From: Quadrisphaera granulorum
Lineage (GTDB): Bacteria; Actinomycetota; Actinomycetes; Actinomycetales; Quadrisphaeraceae
NCBI RefSeq assembly: GCF_003149145.1
Contig: NZ_QGDQ01000008.1
Coordinates: 1-64,000, forward strand
Length of the DNA: 64,000 nt
Direction of reading: 5' to 3'
The notes beneath the pieces were generated by a model. It did no database searches. It had not been told where the DNA came from and was given only the letters and a program-made list of their open reading frames with translations. A program made the translations under genes and the position numbers. How positions within the stretch are numbered: the first letter of the stretch is position 1; every line of letters begins with the position of its first letter. Shown in pieces: positions 31,237-40,438 of this stretch.

Positions 31237-32706
31237 GTGCCGGACCTGTTCATCGACGGTTCCTGGCGGGCCTCGGGCGACGGCGGGACGCGCGACGTCA
31301 TCGACCCCTTCACCGGCCAGGCGTTCACAGCGGTCGACGAGGCCACCGCTGACGACGCGGCCGCGGCGGTCGCGGCGGCGCGACGCGCCTTCGACGACGG
31401 CGCCTGGCCGTCCACCCCCGTGGACGACAGGTCGAAGATCCTGCGGCGCACCGCCGAGCTGCTCGAGCGCGACAAGGAGGAGATCGCGCACACCGAGACC
31501 CTCGACACCGGCAAGACCCTCGCGGAGAGCCGGATCGACGTCGACGACGTCGCGGCGGTGTTCCGCTACTACGCCGACGAGGTGCTGGTCGACGTCGACA
31601 GGACGGTCGACGTCGGCCGCGACGACGTCGTCTCCCGCGTCGTCCACGCTCCCGTCGGGGTCTGCTCGCTCATCGCCCCCTGGAACTACCCGCTCCTGCA
31701 GATCGCGTGGAAGGTGGCCCCAGCGCTCGGCGCGGGCTGCACGACCGTGCTCAAGCCCAGCGAGGTGACGCCGCTGAGCACCGTGCACCTGGTCCGCCTG
31801 CTCGCGGAGGCGGGCGTGCCGGACGGCGTCGTCAACCTCGTGCTGGGCGGTGGCCCCACGGTCGGTCCGGCGCTCACCGAGCACGACGACGTCGACCTGG
31901 TCTCCTTCACCGGCGGCCTGGCCACCGGCCAGCGCATCCTGCGGGCAGGGGCGGAGTCGGTTAAGCGCGTCACGGTGGAGCTCGGCGGTAAGAACCCGCA
32001 CGTCGTGTTCGCCGACGCCGACCTCGCCACGGCCGTCGACCTCGTGCTCACCGGCGCGTTCCTGCACTCCGGGCAGGTGTGCTCCGCCGGCACCCGGCTC
32101 ATCGTCGAGGAGTCGATCGCCGACGAGCTGGTGGCCGGAGTAGTCGAGCGGGCTCGCCGCATCCGCCTGGGCAGCGGGCTGGACCCCTCGAGCGAGTCCG
32201 GTCCGCTGGTCTCGGCCGCTCACCGCGAGAAGGTCGAGGGCTACGTAGCGCTCGGGCTGGCCGAGGGCGCCCGGCTGCTCACCGGCGGGAAGCGCCCGGC
32301 GGCCGAGCACCTGCAGACGGGCTTCTTCTACGAGCCCACCGTCTTCGACGGCTGCGACAGGTCGATGCGGATCGTCCAGGAGGAGACCTTCGGGCCGATC
32401 CTCACCGTCGAGCGCTTCCGCACCGAGGCCGAGGCCGTCGCGCTCGCCAACGACACCGCGTACGGCCTGGCCGGCGGGGTTCAGACCGCCGACGTCGCCC
32501 GCGGCGAGCGCGTTGCCGCAGCCCTGCGTCACGGCACCGTGTGGATCAACGACTTCGGCCCCTACGTCCCCCAGGCCGAGTGGGGCGGGTGGGGTCGGTC
32601 CGGCAACGGCCGCGAGCTCGGCCCCGAGGGCCTGGCCGAGTACCGCCAGAGCAAGCACGTCTGGCGGAACGCCGCCCCGAAGCCCGCCGACTGGTTCACC
32701 GGCTGA
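31237..32706 (+). CDS. betB: betaine-aldehyde dehydrogenase
   Basis: 489 residues, NAD(P)-dependent aldehyde dehydrogenase. Catalytic elements: APWNYPLLQIAWKVAPAL (~147), FTGGLATGQ (~226), Glu in VELGGKNPH (~246), Cys in SGQVCSAGTR (~284) and ETFGPILTV (~385). It starts 3 bases after the betA stop, so the two are co-translated and complete choline -> glycine betaine. The assignment to betaine aldehyde rests on sequence type plus this neighbour. Confidence 0.92.
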   Translation: MPDLFIDGSWRASGDGGTRDVIDPFTGQAFTAVDEATADDAAAAVAAARRAFDDGAWPSTPVDDRSKILRRTAELLERDKEEIAHTETLDTGKTLAESRIDVDDVAAVFRYYADEVLVDVDRTVDVGRDDVVSRVVHAPVGVCSLIAPWNYPLLQIAWKVAPALGAGCTTVLKPSEVTPLSTVHLVRLLAEAGVPDGVVNLVLGGGPTVGPALTEHDDVDLVSFTGGLATGQRILRAGAESVKRVTVELGGKNPHVVFADADLATAVDLVLTGAFLHSGQVCSAGTRLIVEESIADELVAGVVERARRIRLGSGLDPSSESGPLVSAAHREKVEGYVALGLAEGARLLTGGKRPAAEHLQTGFFYEPTVFDGCDRSMRIVQEETFGPILTVERFRTEAEAVALANDTAYGLAGGVQTADVARGERVAAALRHGTVWINDFGPYVPQAEWGGWGRSGNGRELGPEGLAEYRQSKHVWRNAAPKPADWFTG

Positions 32707-32803
32707 CCGGGCTCCGCCGCAAGCGCTCCATCCAGCACCACCAGCCACCCAGCAGCCGCGCCGGACCACGCACCACCGGCGCCGACGGACCGAGGAGGTC
32801 CCG

Positions 32804-34498
32804 GTGAGCACCACACGAGGAGAAAGCACCACCGCCAGCCCGATCAGCATCAGCACGAGCCCCAGCTCAGGTCCGGGCATCAGCATCAGCACCAGTTCCC
32901 CGGCGGGCTCGAGTTCCAGCTCTGACAGTGCAAACAGTGCTAACAGTCACGGGCTCGACGAGTACGGCTATGCCCCCAAGCTCGAGCGCAGCATCGGCTC
33001 CTTCGCGAGCTTCGCCGCGGGCGTCAGCTACATCTCGATCCTCACGGGCACGTTCCAGCTCTTCTACTTCGGCTACGGCACGGCCGGGCCCGCCTACCTG
33101 TGGTCATGGCCGATGGTCTTCGTGGGCCAGCTGCTCGTGGCGCTTGTCTTTGCCGAGCTCTCCAGCCGCTTCGCGGTGGCGGGGTCGCTCTACAACTGGA
33201 CCAAGCAGCTCGCCTCGCCGACGGTCGCGTGGGTCGCCGGGTGGACGATGCTCATCGCCTCGATCGTCACGCTGTCCGCGGTGGTGCTGGCCTTCCAGCT
33301 GACGCTGCCGCAACTGTGGTCGGGCTTCCAGTTCGTCGGGTCCGCTGACGACCCGGTCGACTACGCCCTCAACGCCGTCATCCTCGGTGGGGTCGTCATC
33401 GTCTTCACCACCGTGGTCAACGCCTTCGGCGTCAAGCTCATGAGCCGCATCAACTCCGCGGGCGTCTTCATCGAGCTCATCGCCGCCGTCGCGATCATCA
33501 TCCTGCTGGCGCTGCACGTGAAGCGCGGGCCAGGCGTCGTCCTGGAGACCCGCGGCATCGGCGTCGACCACCCGGGCGGTTACTTCGGCGCCTTCCTCGT
33601 GGCGGCGCTGGCGTCCGGGTACGTCATGTACGGGTTCGACACCGCCAGCTCCCTCGGCGAGGAGACCAAGGACCCGCGTCGCACGGCGCCGCGGGCGGTG
33701 CTGCGCGCCGTCGTCGCCTCGTTCGTGCTGGGCGGGCTCATCCTGCTGCTCGCACTCATGTCGGCGCCGGACCTCGACGACCCGCTCATCGGCGACGCCT
33801 CCGGCGGCCTGCAGCACCTCGTGCTCACCACGGTGGGCGGCGGTTTCGGCGTGCCGTTCCTCGCGTGCGTCGTCGTCGCCGTCCTGGTCTGCTCCCTGGC
33901 CGTGCACACCGCCACCGTGCGGATGGCCTTCGCCATGGCCCGCGACAACAACCTGCCGTTCGCCGAGCAGCTGGCGCACATCAGCCCCCGCTTCAAGACG
34001 CCCGTGGTGCCGGCCGTGGTGGTCGGGGTGCTCGCGCTGGTGGTGCTGGTGGTCAACGTGGGTCAGCCCCAGATCTTCACGGTCATCACCAGCCTGGCGG
34101 TCGGCATGATCTACCTCGCCTACCTCGTGGTCACGGTGTCGCTGCTGGTGGCCCGACTGCGCGGGACGTGGCCGAGGCCCCTCCCCGACGGCACCCGCGC
34201 GCCGTTCTCCCTGGGCCGCTGGGGCCTGCCGGTCAACGTGCTGGCGGTCCTCTGGGGTGTGGCGATGATGACCAACCTGCTGTGGCCGCGTCGCGAGGTC
34301 TACAACGCCTCCGAGCCGTACCACTGGTACCTGCAGTACGGCGCGGTGCTCTTCATCGTGGTGGTCGTCGGAGGCGGCGCCCTGTACTACCGGGCGCGGC
34401 TGCGGCACCGCTCGGGTGTGCTCGCGAGCCACGCGAGCCACGCGAGCCACGCGAGCCACGCGAGCCACGCAGAGGGCAGCGTGCCCGGGAAGGGCTGA
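32804..34498 (+). CDS. APC family amino acid/amine permease
   Basis: 564 residues with about 12 hydrophobic segments. GTG 32804 follows GAGGAGG. The N-terminal 55 residues are a Ser/Ile/Thr-rich low-complexity tail (SISTSPSSGPGISISTS). The APC core begins at SIGSFASFAAGVSYISILTG, with VYGFDTA-like YVMYGFDTASSLGEETKDPRR (~280-300) typical of the amino acid/choline transporter group. The C terminus has five ASH repeats. It lies between betB and the BCCT carrier, so choline, ethanolamine or a betaine-derived amino acid is a plausible substrate, not proven. Confidence 0.85.
   Translation: MSTTRGESTTASPISISTSPSSGPGISISTSSPAGSSSSSDSANSANSHGLDEYGYAPKLERSIGSFASFAAGVSYISILTGTFQLFYFGYGTAGPAYLWSWPMVFVGQLLVALVFAELSSRFAVAGSLYNWTKQLASPTVAWVAGWTMLIASIVTLSAVVLAFQLTLPQLWSGFQFVGSADDPVDYALNAVILGGVVIVFTTVVNAFGVKLMSRINSAGVFIELIAAVAIIILLALHVKRGPGVVLETRGIGVDHPGGYFGAFLVAALASGYVMYGFDTASSLGEETKDPRRTAPRAVLRAVVASFVLGGLILLLALMSAPDLDDPLIGDASGGLQHLVLTTVGGGFGVPFLACVVVAVLVCSLAVHTATVRMAFAMARDNNLPFAEQLAHISPRFKTPVVPAVVVGVLALVVLVVNVGQPQIFTVITSLAVGMIYLAYLVVTVSLLVARLRGTWPRPLPDGTRAPFSLGRWGLPVNVLAVLWGVAMMTNLLWPRREVYNASEPYHWYLQYGAVLFIVVVVGGGALYYRARLRHRSGVLASHASHASHASHASHAEGSVPGKG
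34426..34470 (+). repeat. five 9-bp tandem repeats at the permease 3' end
   Basis: GAGCCACGC is repeated five times exactly and encodes (Ser-His-Ala)n at the C-terminal cytosolic tail. The repeat length is a multiple of three, so expansion or contraction keeps the frame. Confidence 0.95.
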
Positions 34499-34555
34499 GC
34501 CGGTACCGAGCCAGGGGGAGCGGGCGCGTCGCGTGCTTCAGGCACTTGACGGGCA

Positions 34556-34569
34556 ACTGATGCATCAGT
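34556..34569. promoter_or_regulatory. operator palindrome in front of the BCCT transporter
   Basis: ACTGATGCATCAGT is a perfect palindrome 113 bases upstream of the transporter start, just after a TTGACG -35-like box (34546-34551). It matches the palindrome at 15845 before glyA except for one spacer base, which links uptake and catabolism of betaine in one regulon. Confidence 0.7.
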
Positions 34570-34681
34570 GATTCTGTTACATCTAGATCACACGCGGCAG
34601 AGTTGCCCGTGCCGCTTCTAGGGTGCACGTGCCCGCTCCACCTGGACCAGGCCCGCGGGCCTGACGTGAGAGGACCACACC

Positions 34682-36322
34682 ATGTCGCTCGATCACGGAG
34701 CTCCTCCGCTCGAACACCGCAAGCTGCCCATCGACAAGCCCGTGTTGACCATCTCGGCCGTGGTGGTGGTAGCGCTGTGTGCCGTCGGCATCGCCGTGCC
34801 GGACCAGCTGGCCAAGACCAGCGGTGACGCGCTCAGCTGGATCACCACCAATCTCGGGTGGGCCTTCGCCGTGAGCGCCACCGGTTTCGTGGTGCTCGCC
34901 CTGGTGCTGGCCTTCGGCCGCACCGGCCGCATCCGGCTGGGCCGAGACGACGAGCGCCCGGCGTTCAGCCGCGCCTCCTGGATCGCCATGATGTTCTCCG
35001 CAGGCATGGGCATCGGCCTCATGTTCTATGGCGTCACCGAGCCCGTCACCCACCTCATGACGCCGCCGGAGGGCGGCGTCGAGCCGGGCACGCCCGCGGC
35101 CGCCGACCAGGCGATGCAGTACACGCTGTTCCACTGGGGCCTGCACCCGTGGGCCATCTACGCCGTGGTCGGTCTCGCGCTCGCCTACTCCAGCTACCGC
35201 AAGGGCCGTCCCGGAGGGTTCTCCGCGGCGTTCGCCCCGCTGCTGCGCGGCCCCCGTGGCCGCGGCGCCGCCAAGGCCATCGACGTGCTGGCCATCTTCG
35301 CCACCGTCTTCGGGTCCGCCGTCAGCCTCGGTCTCGGTGCTGCCCAGATGAACGGCGGCCTGTCTCACGTGTTCGGCGTGGCCTCGGGCACCGGCGTCCA
35401 GATCACGATCATCGTCGTCCTGACCCTGTGCTTCATCATCAGCGCCGTCAGCGGCATCGAGAAGGGCGTGAAGATTCTGTCCAACACCAACATGGTGCTG
35501 GCCGGGCTGCTCCTGCTCTTCCTCTTCGTCGTCGGTCCGACGGTCTTCATCCTCGACATGGCCCCCAACGCCGCCGGCAACTACCTCACGGCCCTGCCGC
35601 ACATGTCGCTGCGCACTGGTGTCTTCGGTGGCCAGGAGTGGCTGTCCGGCTGGACGATCTTCTACTGGGCGTGGTGGATGTCCTGGACGCCCTTCGTGGG
35701 CGCGTTCCTCGCCAAGATCTCCCGCGGTCGCACCATTCGCGAGTTCGTCATCGGCGTCATGCTCATCCCGACCCTCGTGAGCCTCATCTGGTTCTCGGTC
35801 TTCGGTGGCACTGCCATCAACGCCCAGCTGACCGGTGCTCTCGACCTGGAAGGCATCTCCGACCAGACCACCCAGATGTTCAACCTCCTGGCACTGTTCC
35901 CCTGGTCGGGCTTCACGTCGCTGCTCGTGGTGGCCCTCGTGGCGATCTTCTTCGTGTCGGGTGCCGACGCCGCGAGCATCGTCATGGCGTCGCTGTCGAG
36001 CCACGGTGACGACGAGCCCCGCCGCTGGCTGACGGCCGCCTGGGGAGCCCTCACCGGCCTGGTGGCTATCGTGCTGCTCCAGGCCGGCGGCCTGCAGGCG
36101 TTGCAGAACCTCACGATCATCGCGGCGACGCCGTTCCTCGTGGTGATGGTGCTGCTGTGCTGGGCCCTCCTGAAGGACCTCAAGGGTGACCGCGCCCCCG
36201 TCACCGGCCAGTTCCCGGCCGTGCCGCCGGCGGCGGGTCGGCGGAACGGTGCGGCGCCCCAGGCGACCGCGCCTCGCTCGGTGCAGCTACCCGAGACGGA
36301 GAAGGTCGGCGTCGCCGACTGA
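34682..36322 (+). CDS. BCCT family glycine betaine/choline transporter
   Basis: A 546-residue sodium-coupled carrier of 12 membrane segments. Diagnostic motifs: MFSAGMGIGLMFYGVTEPV (~103-121, substrate/Na glycine-rich helix), AMQYTLFHWGLHPWAIY (~140) and the aromatic betaine box in WAWWMSWTPFVGAFLAKISRG (~327-347). The short tails suggest nutrient uptake rather than BetP-like osmosensing. It has its own promoter region with the shared palindrome at 34556. Confidence 0.95.
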   Translation: MSLDHGAPPLEHRKLPIDKPVLTISAVVVVALCAVGIAVPDQLAKTSGDALSWITTNLGWAFAVSATGFVVLALVLAFGRTGRIRLGRDDERPAFSRASWIAMMFSAGMGIGLMFYGVTEPVTHLMTPPEGGVEPGTPAAADQAMQYTLFHWGLHPWAIYAVVGLALAYSSYRKGRPGGFSAAFAPLLRGPRGRGAAKAIDVLAIFATVFGSAVSLGLGAAQMNGGLSHVFGVASGTGVQITIIVVLTLCFIISAVSGIEKGVKILSNTNMVLAGLLLLFLFVVGPTVFILDMAPNAAGNYLTALPHMSLRTGVFGGQEWLSGWTIFYWAWWMSWTPFVGAFLAKISRGRTIREFVIGVMLIPTLVSLIWFSVFGGTAINAQLTGALDLEGISDQTTQMFNLLALFPWSGFTSLLVVALVAIFFVSGADAASIVMASLSSHGDDEPRRWLTAAWGALTGLVAIVLLQAGGLQALQNLTIIAATPFLVVMVLLCWALLKDLKGDRAPVTGQFPAVPPAAGRRNGAAPQATAPRSVQLPETEKVGVAD

Positions 36323-36379
36323 TCTCCTCGGGGCGAGAGCCGCGGGACGAGCGTCCAGCGTGTGGCGATGTGGTGCGGG

Positions 36380-36419
36380 CCGGCTGGGCCGGGGGTCTGA
36401 CGACCTCCGGCTCAGCCGG
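36380..36419. terminator. bidirectional stem-loop between BCCT transporter and IclR regulator
   Basis: CCGGCTGGGCCGGGGG (36380-36395) pairs with CCTCCGGCTCAGCCGG (36404-36419) through 16 positions including two G-T wobbles, with an 8-base loop. It lies between converging genes and its right arm includes the IclR stop codon. Confidence 0.75.
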
Positions 36420-37218
36420 GTTTCACCGCTCCCAGGCGCCAGGAGGCGCGCGCCGCCGTCTCGAGCAGCCGATCGGCAATGACCGGCAGCGCCTCGGCCG
36501 TCATGCGGTAGGTGGGGCCACCGACCGTGAGCGCTGCCACGGCGCTGCCGTCGGCGCCCCGCACGGGTGCGCCGACCACCACGAGCCCCGCCTCGTGCTC
36601 CTCCTGCGCCACGGCCCACCCGCGGGCGCGGACCTGCTCGAGGTCCGCGGACAGGGCCGCGAGGTCGACGAGGGTGTGCTCCGTGAACCGCTCCAGTCCG
36701 ATGTCGCACAGGTCGGCCACCTGCTGCGCCGGCCACTCGGCGAGGAACACCTTGCCGGCGGCCGTGGCGTGCAGCGGGCCGCGGCGCCCGACGTAGTCCG
36801 TGCTCGCGACGATGGCGCTTCCGGTCGCCTGATCGACCGTGGTGATCTGCGCGCCGTCACTGACCACGAGGTTCACCGTGTCGCCGACCTCGGCGGCCAG
36901 CTGTGCGCACAACGGCCGGCACAGTACGGCGACGTCGTGGGCGCCCGCCGCGCCCGCCGCGAGCTGTCCCGCGGAGGGACCCAGGCGGTAGCGGCCGCGG
37001 TCGCCGTCCTGCTGGACCAGGCCTCGCGCCTCCAGGGTCGCGAGCAGGCGGAAGGCGGTCGCCTTGTGGATCCGCACGCCGGCGGCCAGGTCGGTGAGGC
37101 CGGACGGGCCGTGAGCCGCGAGGGCCTGGAGCAGGGAGACGGCCCTGTCGACCGACTGCACCGTGGCCTCCCGCGGGCCGCTCCCAGGCGCGCCGCCACC
37201 GCCGTCGTCGTTCCGCAT
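36412..37218 (-). CDS. IclR family transcriptional regulator of the betaine demethylase genes
   Basis: 268 residues from ATG 37218. The N-terminal winged helix reads SVDRAVSLLQALAAHGPSGL, TDLAAGVRIHKATAFRLLATLE and RGRYRLG. The C-terminal effector domain has CDIGLERFTEHTLVDL, AVAQEEHEAGLVVVGAPVRG and AALTVGGPTYRM. It is divergent from the Rieske oxygenase gene with an IclR-like inverted repeat between, so control of gbcAB is likely. The start peptide MRNDDGGGG is another acidic GAC/GGC-type tract. Confidence 0.9.
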   Translation of the reverse strand: MRNDDGGGGAPGSGPREATVQSVDRAVSLLQALAAHGPSGLTDLAAGVRIHKATAFRLLATLEARGLVQQDGDRGRYRLGPSAGQLAAGAAGAHDVAVLCRPLCAQLAAEVGDTVNLVVSDGAQITTVDQATGSAIVASTDYVGRRGPLHATAAGKVFLAEWPAQQVADLCDIGLERFTEHTLVDLAALSADLEQVRARGWAVAQEEHEAGLVVVGAPVRGADGSAVAALTVGGPTYRMTAEALPVIADRLLETAARASWRLGAVKPG

Positions 37219-37341
37219 CCCGGAACAGTAGGGCCGGGTGGGCGTGTCGGGGAGAGGCCCGCCGATGACTCGCCGTGGATCGCGCGTCACCCTCTTGACA
37301 GCCACTCTGGGGGGGGCGAAAGATCTGCCGGACCACAGAGC

Positions 37342-37364
37342 GAAACAGTTTCACTGAACGAAAC
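37342..37364. promoter_or_regulatory. IclR-type operator candidate between iclR and gbcA
   Basis: GAAAC-A-GTTTC (37342-37352) overlaps GTTTC-N7-GAAAC (37348-37364), giving three alternating half-sites, about 135 bases before gbcA. A TTGACA box at 37295-37300 lies just upstream. IclR proteins commonly bind such multiple half-sites. Confidence 0.55.
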
Positions 37365-37497
37365 TCGCGCGGCAAGGGTGCTGCGATGAGACCCGGACCA
37401 CATCAGCACTGCCCCTGAGTCACCAGTACCACCTGATCCGCGCCAGTCAGCTCCGCAGCTCCACACCCTGAAGAATCCGGTCTCGAAGGGACGTCCC

Positions 37498-38814
37498 ATG
37501 ACCACCCAGCTCACGCCGCCGACCTCCGCGAGCGCCCCGGTCTCCCCGGCCGACAGCGCCCCCGCCCTTGGTGCCAGTGCCGCCGAGCTCGTGGCGCGCC
37601 GTCGCAAGGGCTACAGCCTCGAGGGTGGCTTCTACACCAGTCCCGAGATCTACGACCTCGACATCGACGTCATCTTCAGCAAGAACTGGATCTTCGTGGC
37701 GACTGCGGCCGAGATCCCCGAGGCCGGTGACTTCGTCACCGTCGACATCGGCAAGGCCTCGGTCATCGTGGTCCGCGACGACGACGACGAGATCGCCGCC
37801 TTCCACAACGTCTGCCGCCACCGCGGGTCCCGCCTGCTGGAGGACAAGGGCTTCGTGGGCAACATCGTGTGCCCCTACCACCGCTGGACCTACGCGCTCG
37901 ACGGTTCGCTGCTGCACGCCGAGTCGCAGCCGCCGACGTTCGACAAGACCTGCTTCTCCCTGCGCAAGGTCCACGTGCGCAACCTCGCGGGCCTGGTCTT
38001 CATCTGCCTCGCGCAGGACGCCCCGGAGGACTTCGACGAGGTCGCCAAGATCGTCGAGCCGCACCTGCTGCCGTACCAGCTCGACAAGGCCAAGGTGGCT
38101 CGCCAGGTCGACCTGCCCGAGGCCGGCAACTGGAAGCTGGTCATGGAGAACAACCGCGAGTGCTACCACTGCGACGGGCACCCGGAGCTCATCAGCGCCT
38201 ACTTCCCGATCTTCGCCTACGACGCAGAGGACATCACCCCGCGGCTCAAGCCCCTCTACGACCGCTACACCGCAGCCGCCGAGGCGCTGGAAGAAAAGCG
38301 CAAGGAGCAGGGCACCCCCCTGCAGGACCACATGCAGCTCGACACCCGCGTGGTCGGCTTCCAGCTCTCCCACCTGCCGCTGGACGGCGAGGGCAAGTCG
38401 TTCGCGGCGAACGGTGCCGCGGTCTGCTCCAAGCTCATCGGAGAGGTCAAGGACGCCGCCTTCGGCGACCTGTCGCTGCACATGCAGCCCAACAGCTGGT
38501 TCCACTTCCTCGGTGACCACGCGGTGGTCTTCTCGGTCATGCCGACCTCGCCGACCACCAGCGTGCTGCGCACCACGTGGCTGGTGCACCCGGACGCGGA
38601 GGAGGGCGTGGACTACGACCTCGAGTCCCTGTGCACCGTGTGGAACGCCACCAACGACCAGGACCGCGTGCTGGTGACCAACACCCAGATCGGCTGCAGC
38701 GACCCGAGCTACGTGCCCGGTCCGTACTCGATGGTGGAGGACCAGGTCGAGGGCTTCGTCAACTGGTACGTCACGCGCCTGCGCGAGCACCTGGGTGTGG
38801 AGGCCAGCGCATGA
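37498..38814 (+). CDS. gbcA: glycine betaine demethylase oxygenase (Rieske type)
   Basis: 438 residues. Rieske [2Fe-2S] ligands Cys106, His108, Cys125 and His128 are in CRHRG and CPYHRW; the mononuclear iron site is around NNRECYHCDGHPEL (~218). The C-terminal domain carries GDHAVVFSVMPTSP. The family of GbcA/stachydrine demethylases removes one methyl from glycine betaine as formaldehyde, leaving dimethylglycine, the substrate of DmgO here. The gene overlaps gbcB as ATGA. The alternative, a demethylase for a related quaternary amine such as carnitine or stachydrine, is less likely given this neighbourhood. Confidence 0.92.
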   Translation: MTTQLTPPTSASAPVSPADSAPALGASAAELVARRRKGYSLEGGFYTSPEIYDLDIDVIFSKNWIFVATAAEIPEAGDFVTVDIGKASVIVVRDDDDEIAAFHNVCRHRGSRLLEDKGFVGNIVCPYHRWTYALDGSLLHAESQPPTFDKTCFSLRKVHVRNLAGLVFICLAQDAPEDFDEVAKIVEPHLLPYQLDKAKVARQVDLPEAGNWKLVMENNRECYHCDGHPELISAYFPIFAYDAEDITPRLKPLYDRYTAAAEALEEKRKEQGTPLQDHMQLDTRVVGFQLSHLPLDGEGKSFAANGAAVCSKLIGEVKDAAFGDLSLHMQPNSWFHFLGDHAVVFSVMPTSPTTSVLRTTWLVHPDAEEGVDYDLESLCTVWNATNDQDRVLVTNTQIGCSDPSYVPGPYSMVEDQVEGFVNWYVTRLREHLGVEASA

Positions 38815-40031
38815 GCTCCGCCACCGTCGCCGAGACGCGCTCTCCTCATCACCAGGCCCACTGTCCGCCGCACCCCGCCGGACTGGCCACCTGGGGAGAC
38901 GCCGAAGACGAGTCACTGCTGGTGTGCCAGGCGGTGCTCGACGTCACCCACGACGTCAAGACCTTCACCTTCGCCTCGCCGGACGCGCACCTGTTCCACT
39001 TCGAGCCGGGGCAGTTCATCACCCTGCGCCTCGACATCGACGGCACCGAGGTGCTGCGCTCCTACACCGTCTCCTCCCCGCCGACGCGCCCGCACACCCT
39101 GTCCATCACGGTGAAGCGCAAGCCCGGCGGCGTCGTCTCCCCGTGGCTGCACGACACCGTGCGTCCGGGCACCGCGCTGCGGGTGCAGCCCCCGCTGGGC
39201 GTGTTCTCCACCAGCCGCCACCCCGCGGACAAGTACCTGTTCCTGTCCGCCGGCAGCGGCATCACCCCGCTGATGTCGATGACGCGCACCCTGGCCGACC
39301 TCGGCCGCGACGCCGACGTCGTCTTCGTGCACAGCGCCCGCACCCCGGCGGACATCATCTTCCGCAAGGAGCTTGAGGCCCTCGAGGCGCTGCACCCGTG
39401 GCTGCGGGTGCAGCATGTGGTGGCCAGCGCCGGTGACGAACCGAGCTGGTCGGGGCTCACCGGTCAGCTCGACGGCCCGATGCTCACTGCGGCGGTACCC
39501 GACTACGCCGAGCGCGAGGTCTTCGTCTGCGGCCCCCCGCCGTACATGGAGGCCGTCCGCGCCGCGCTGCTCGCCGCCGGGCTCCCGGAGGCGAAGTACC
39601 ACCAGGAGACGTTCAGCTTCGAGCGGCTCGACCTGGCCGACGCGCCGTCGTCGTCCTCAGAGGGGGCGAACGGGGAGCTCTCCCTGGACGCCACCGAGGT
39701 CGAGCGGGTGGCCGACGCCTCCGCTGACTCCGCCGGCGCGGCCGACGGTGCCTCCGCGGACACCGAGACGGGGTTCGCCGTGGCGTTCACCCGCAGCGGG
39801 TGCACCATCCGCTGCGGGCGCGACGAGACGATCCTCGAGGCGGCGTTCCGCGCGGGCCTCACCCCGCCGTCCTCGTGCAGCGAGGGTGTGTGCGGCACCT
39901 GCAAGACGACCCTCGTGGACGGCGAGGTCGACATGCAGCACCAGGGCGGCATCCGCCCGCGCGAGATCAAGATGGGCAAGGTGCTGCTCTGCTGCTCCAA
40001 GCCCCTGTCCGACGTCTCCGTCGAGGCCTGA
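38811..40031 (+). CDS. gbcB: glycine betaine demethylase reductase (ferredoxin-NAD(P)H reductase)
   Basis: 406 residues. FAD-binding domain with RSYTVSSPP (~84), NAD(P)H domain with FLSAGSGITPLMSM (~144) and EVFVCGPPPYM (~238), then a Ser/Asp-rich linker (~283-320) and a C-terminal plant-type [2Fe-2S] domain with PSSCSEGVCGTCKTTLVDGE and a final Cys in LLCCSKP. It passes electrons from NAD(P)H to GbcA. Start and stop overlap with gbcA shows coupled synthesis. The linker is longer than usual and compositionally like the other low-complexity inserts of this genome. Confidence 0.94.
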   Translation: MSSATVAETRSPHHQAHCPPHPAGLATWGDAEDESLLVCQAVLDVTHDVKTFTFASPDAHLFHFEPGQFITLRLDIDGTEVLRSYTVSSPPTRPHTLSITVKRKPGGVVSPWLHDTVRPGTALRVQPPLGVFSTSRHPADKYLFLSAGSGITPLMSMTRTLADLGRDADVVFVHSARTPADIIFRKELEALEALHPWLRVQHVVASAGDEPSWSGLTGQLDGPMLTAAVPDYAEREVFVCGPPPYMEAVRAALLAAGLPEAKYHQETFSFERLDLADAPSSSSEGANGELSLDATEVERVADASADSAGAADGASADTETGFAVAFTRSGCTIRCGRDETILEAAFRAGLTPPSSCSEGVCGTCKTTLVDGEVDMQHQGGIRPREIKMGKVLLCCSKPLSDVSVEA

Positions 40032-40049
40032 CCCCCTCGCACGTCTTCT

Positions 40050-40112
40050 CGCACTTTCCGCGGCATGTGCGGCTCCCCGGCACCGGGTGGCGCACGTGCC
40101 GCGGAAAGTGCG
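40050..40112. terminator. large stem-loop between gbcB and a convergent small gene
   Basis: CGCACTTTCCGCGGCATGTGCG (split: CGCACTTTCCG and CGGCATGTGCG, 40050-40071) pairs with 40091-40112 over 22 positions with one G-T wobble, and the loop itself contains CCCCGG/CCGGG pairing. It lies 18 bases after gbcB and 24 before the convergent gene end, so it can stop both transcripts. Confidence 0.8.
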
Positions 40113-40135
40113 GCAGGGGGAGGGGAGTGACGGGT

Positions 40136-40345
40136 TCAGCGGTCGGTGACGAGCTTGAGGACGGCGAAGGCGCCGACGCCGATGAGTACCGGCCACAACC
40201 ACGGGGCGCGTCGACGGCCGCCCGCGTCGCGTCCGAACTCGCCGCGGCGGCTCCGCACGACGAGGTTGACGACGATCACGGCCAGCACCGCGACCGGTAC
40301 GGCGGCGAGCAGCAGGGTGGGGACGCCTTCGGGTACGGGAAACAT
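40136..40345 (-). CDS. small two-helix membrane protein, unknown function
   Basis: 69 residues from ATG 40345. Two hydrophobic stretches (TLLLAAVPVAVLAVIVVNLVV ~8-28, split here as TLLLAAVPVA and VLAVIVVNLVV, and WLWPVLIGVGAFAVLKL ~47-63) flank an Arg/Gly-rich cytosolic loop RSRRGEFGRDAGGRRR. No family recognised. It is the last of three small minus-strand membrane genes. Confidence 0.55.
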   Translation of the reverse strand: MFPVPEGVPTLLLAAVPVAVLAVIVVNLVVRSRRGEFGRDAGGRRRAPWLWPVLIGVGAFAVLKLVTDR

Positions 40346-40438
40346 CCCGCCATCGTCTCCGAGCACGTCAGCAGGGTCGAGCCGGCGAATCCCCACCCGG
40401 CCCGGCAGCCAGCACGAAGAGCGACCTGTCGTCAGCCG

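Noticed and set aside
30493-32892. Minus-strand 799-codon open frame
   Set aside because: Antisense to betA/betB; no recognisable domain and shadow-type residues.
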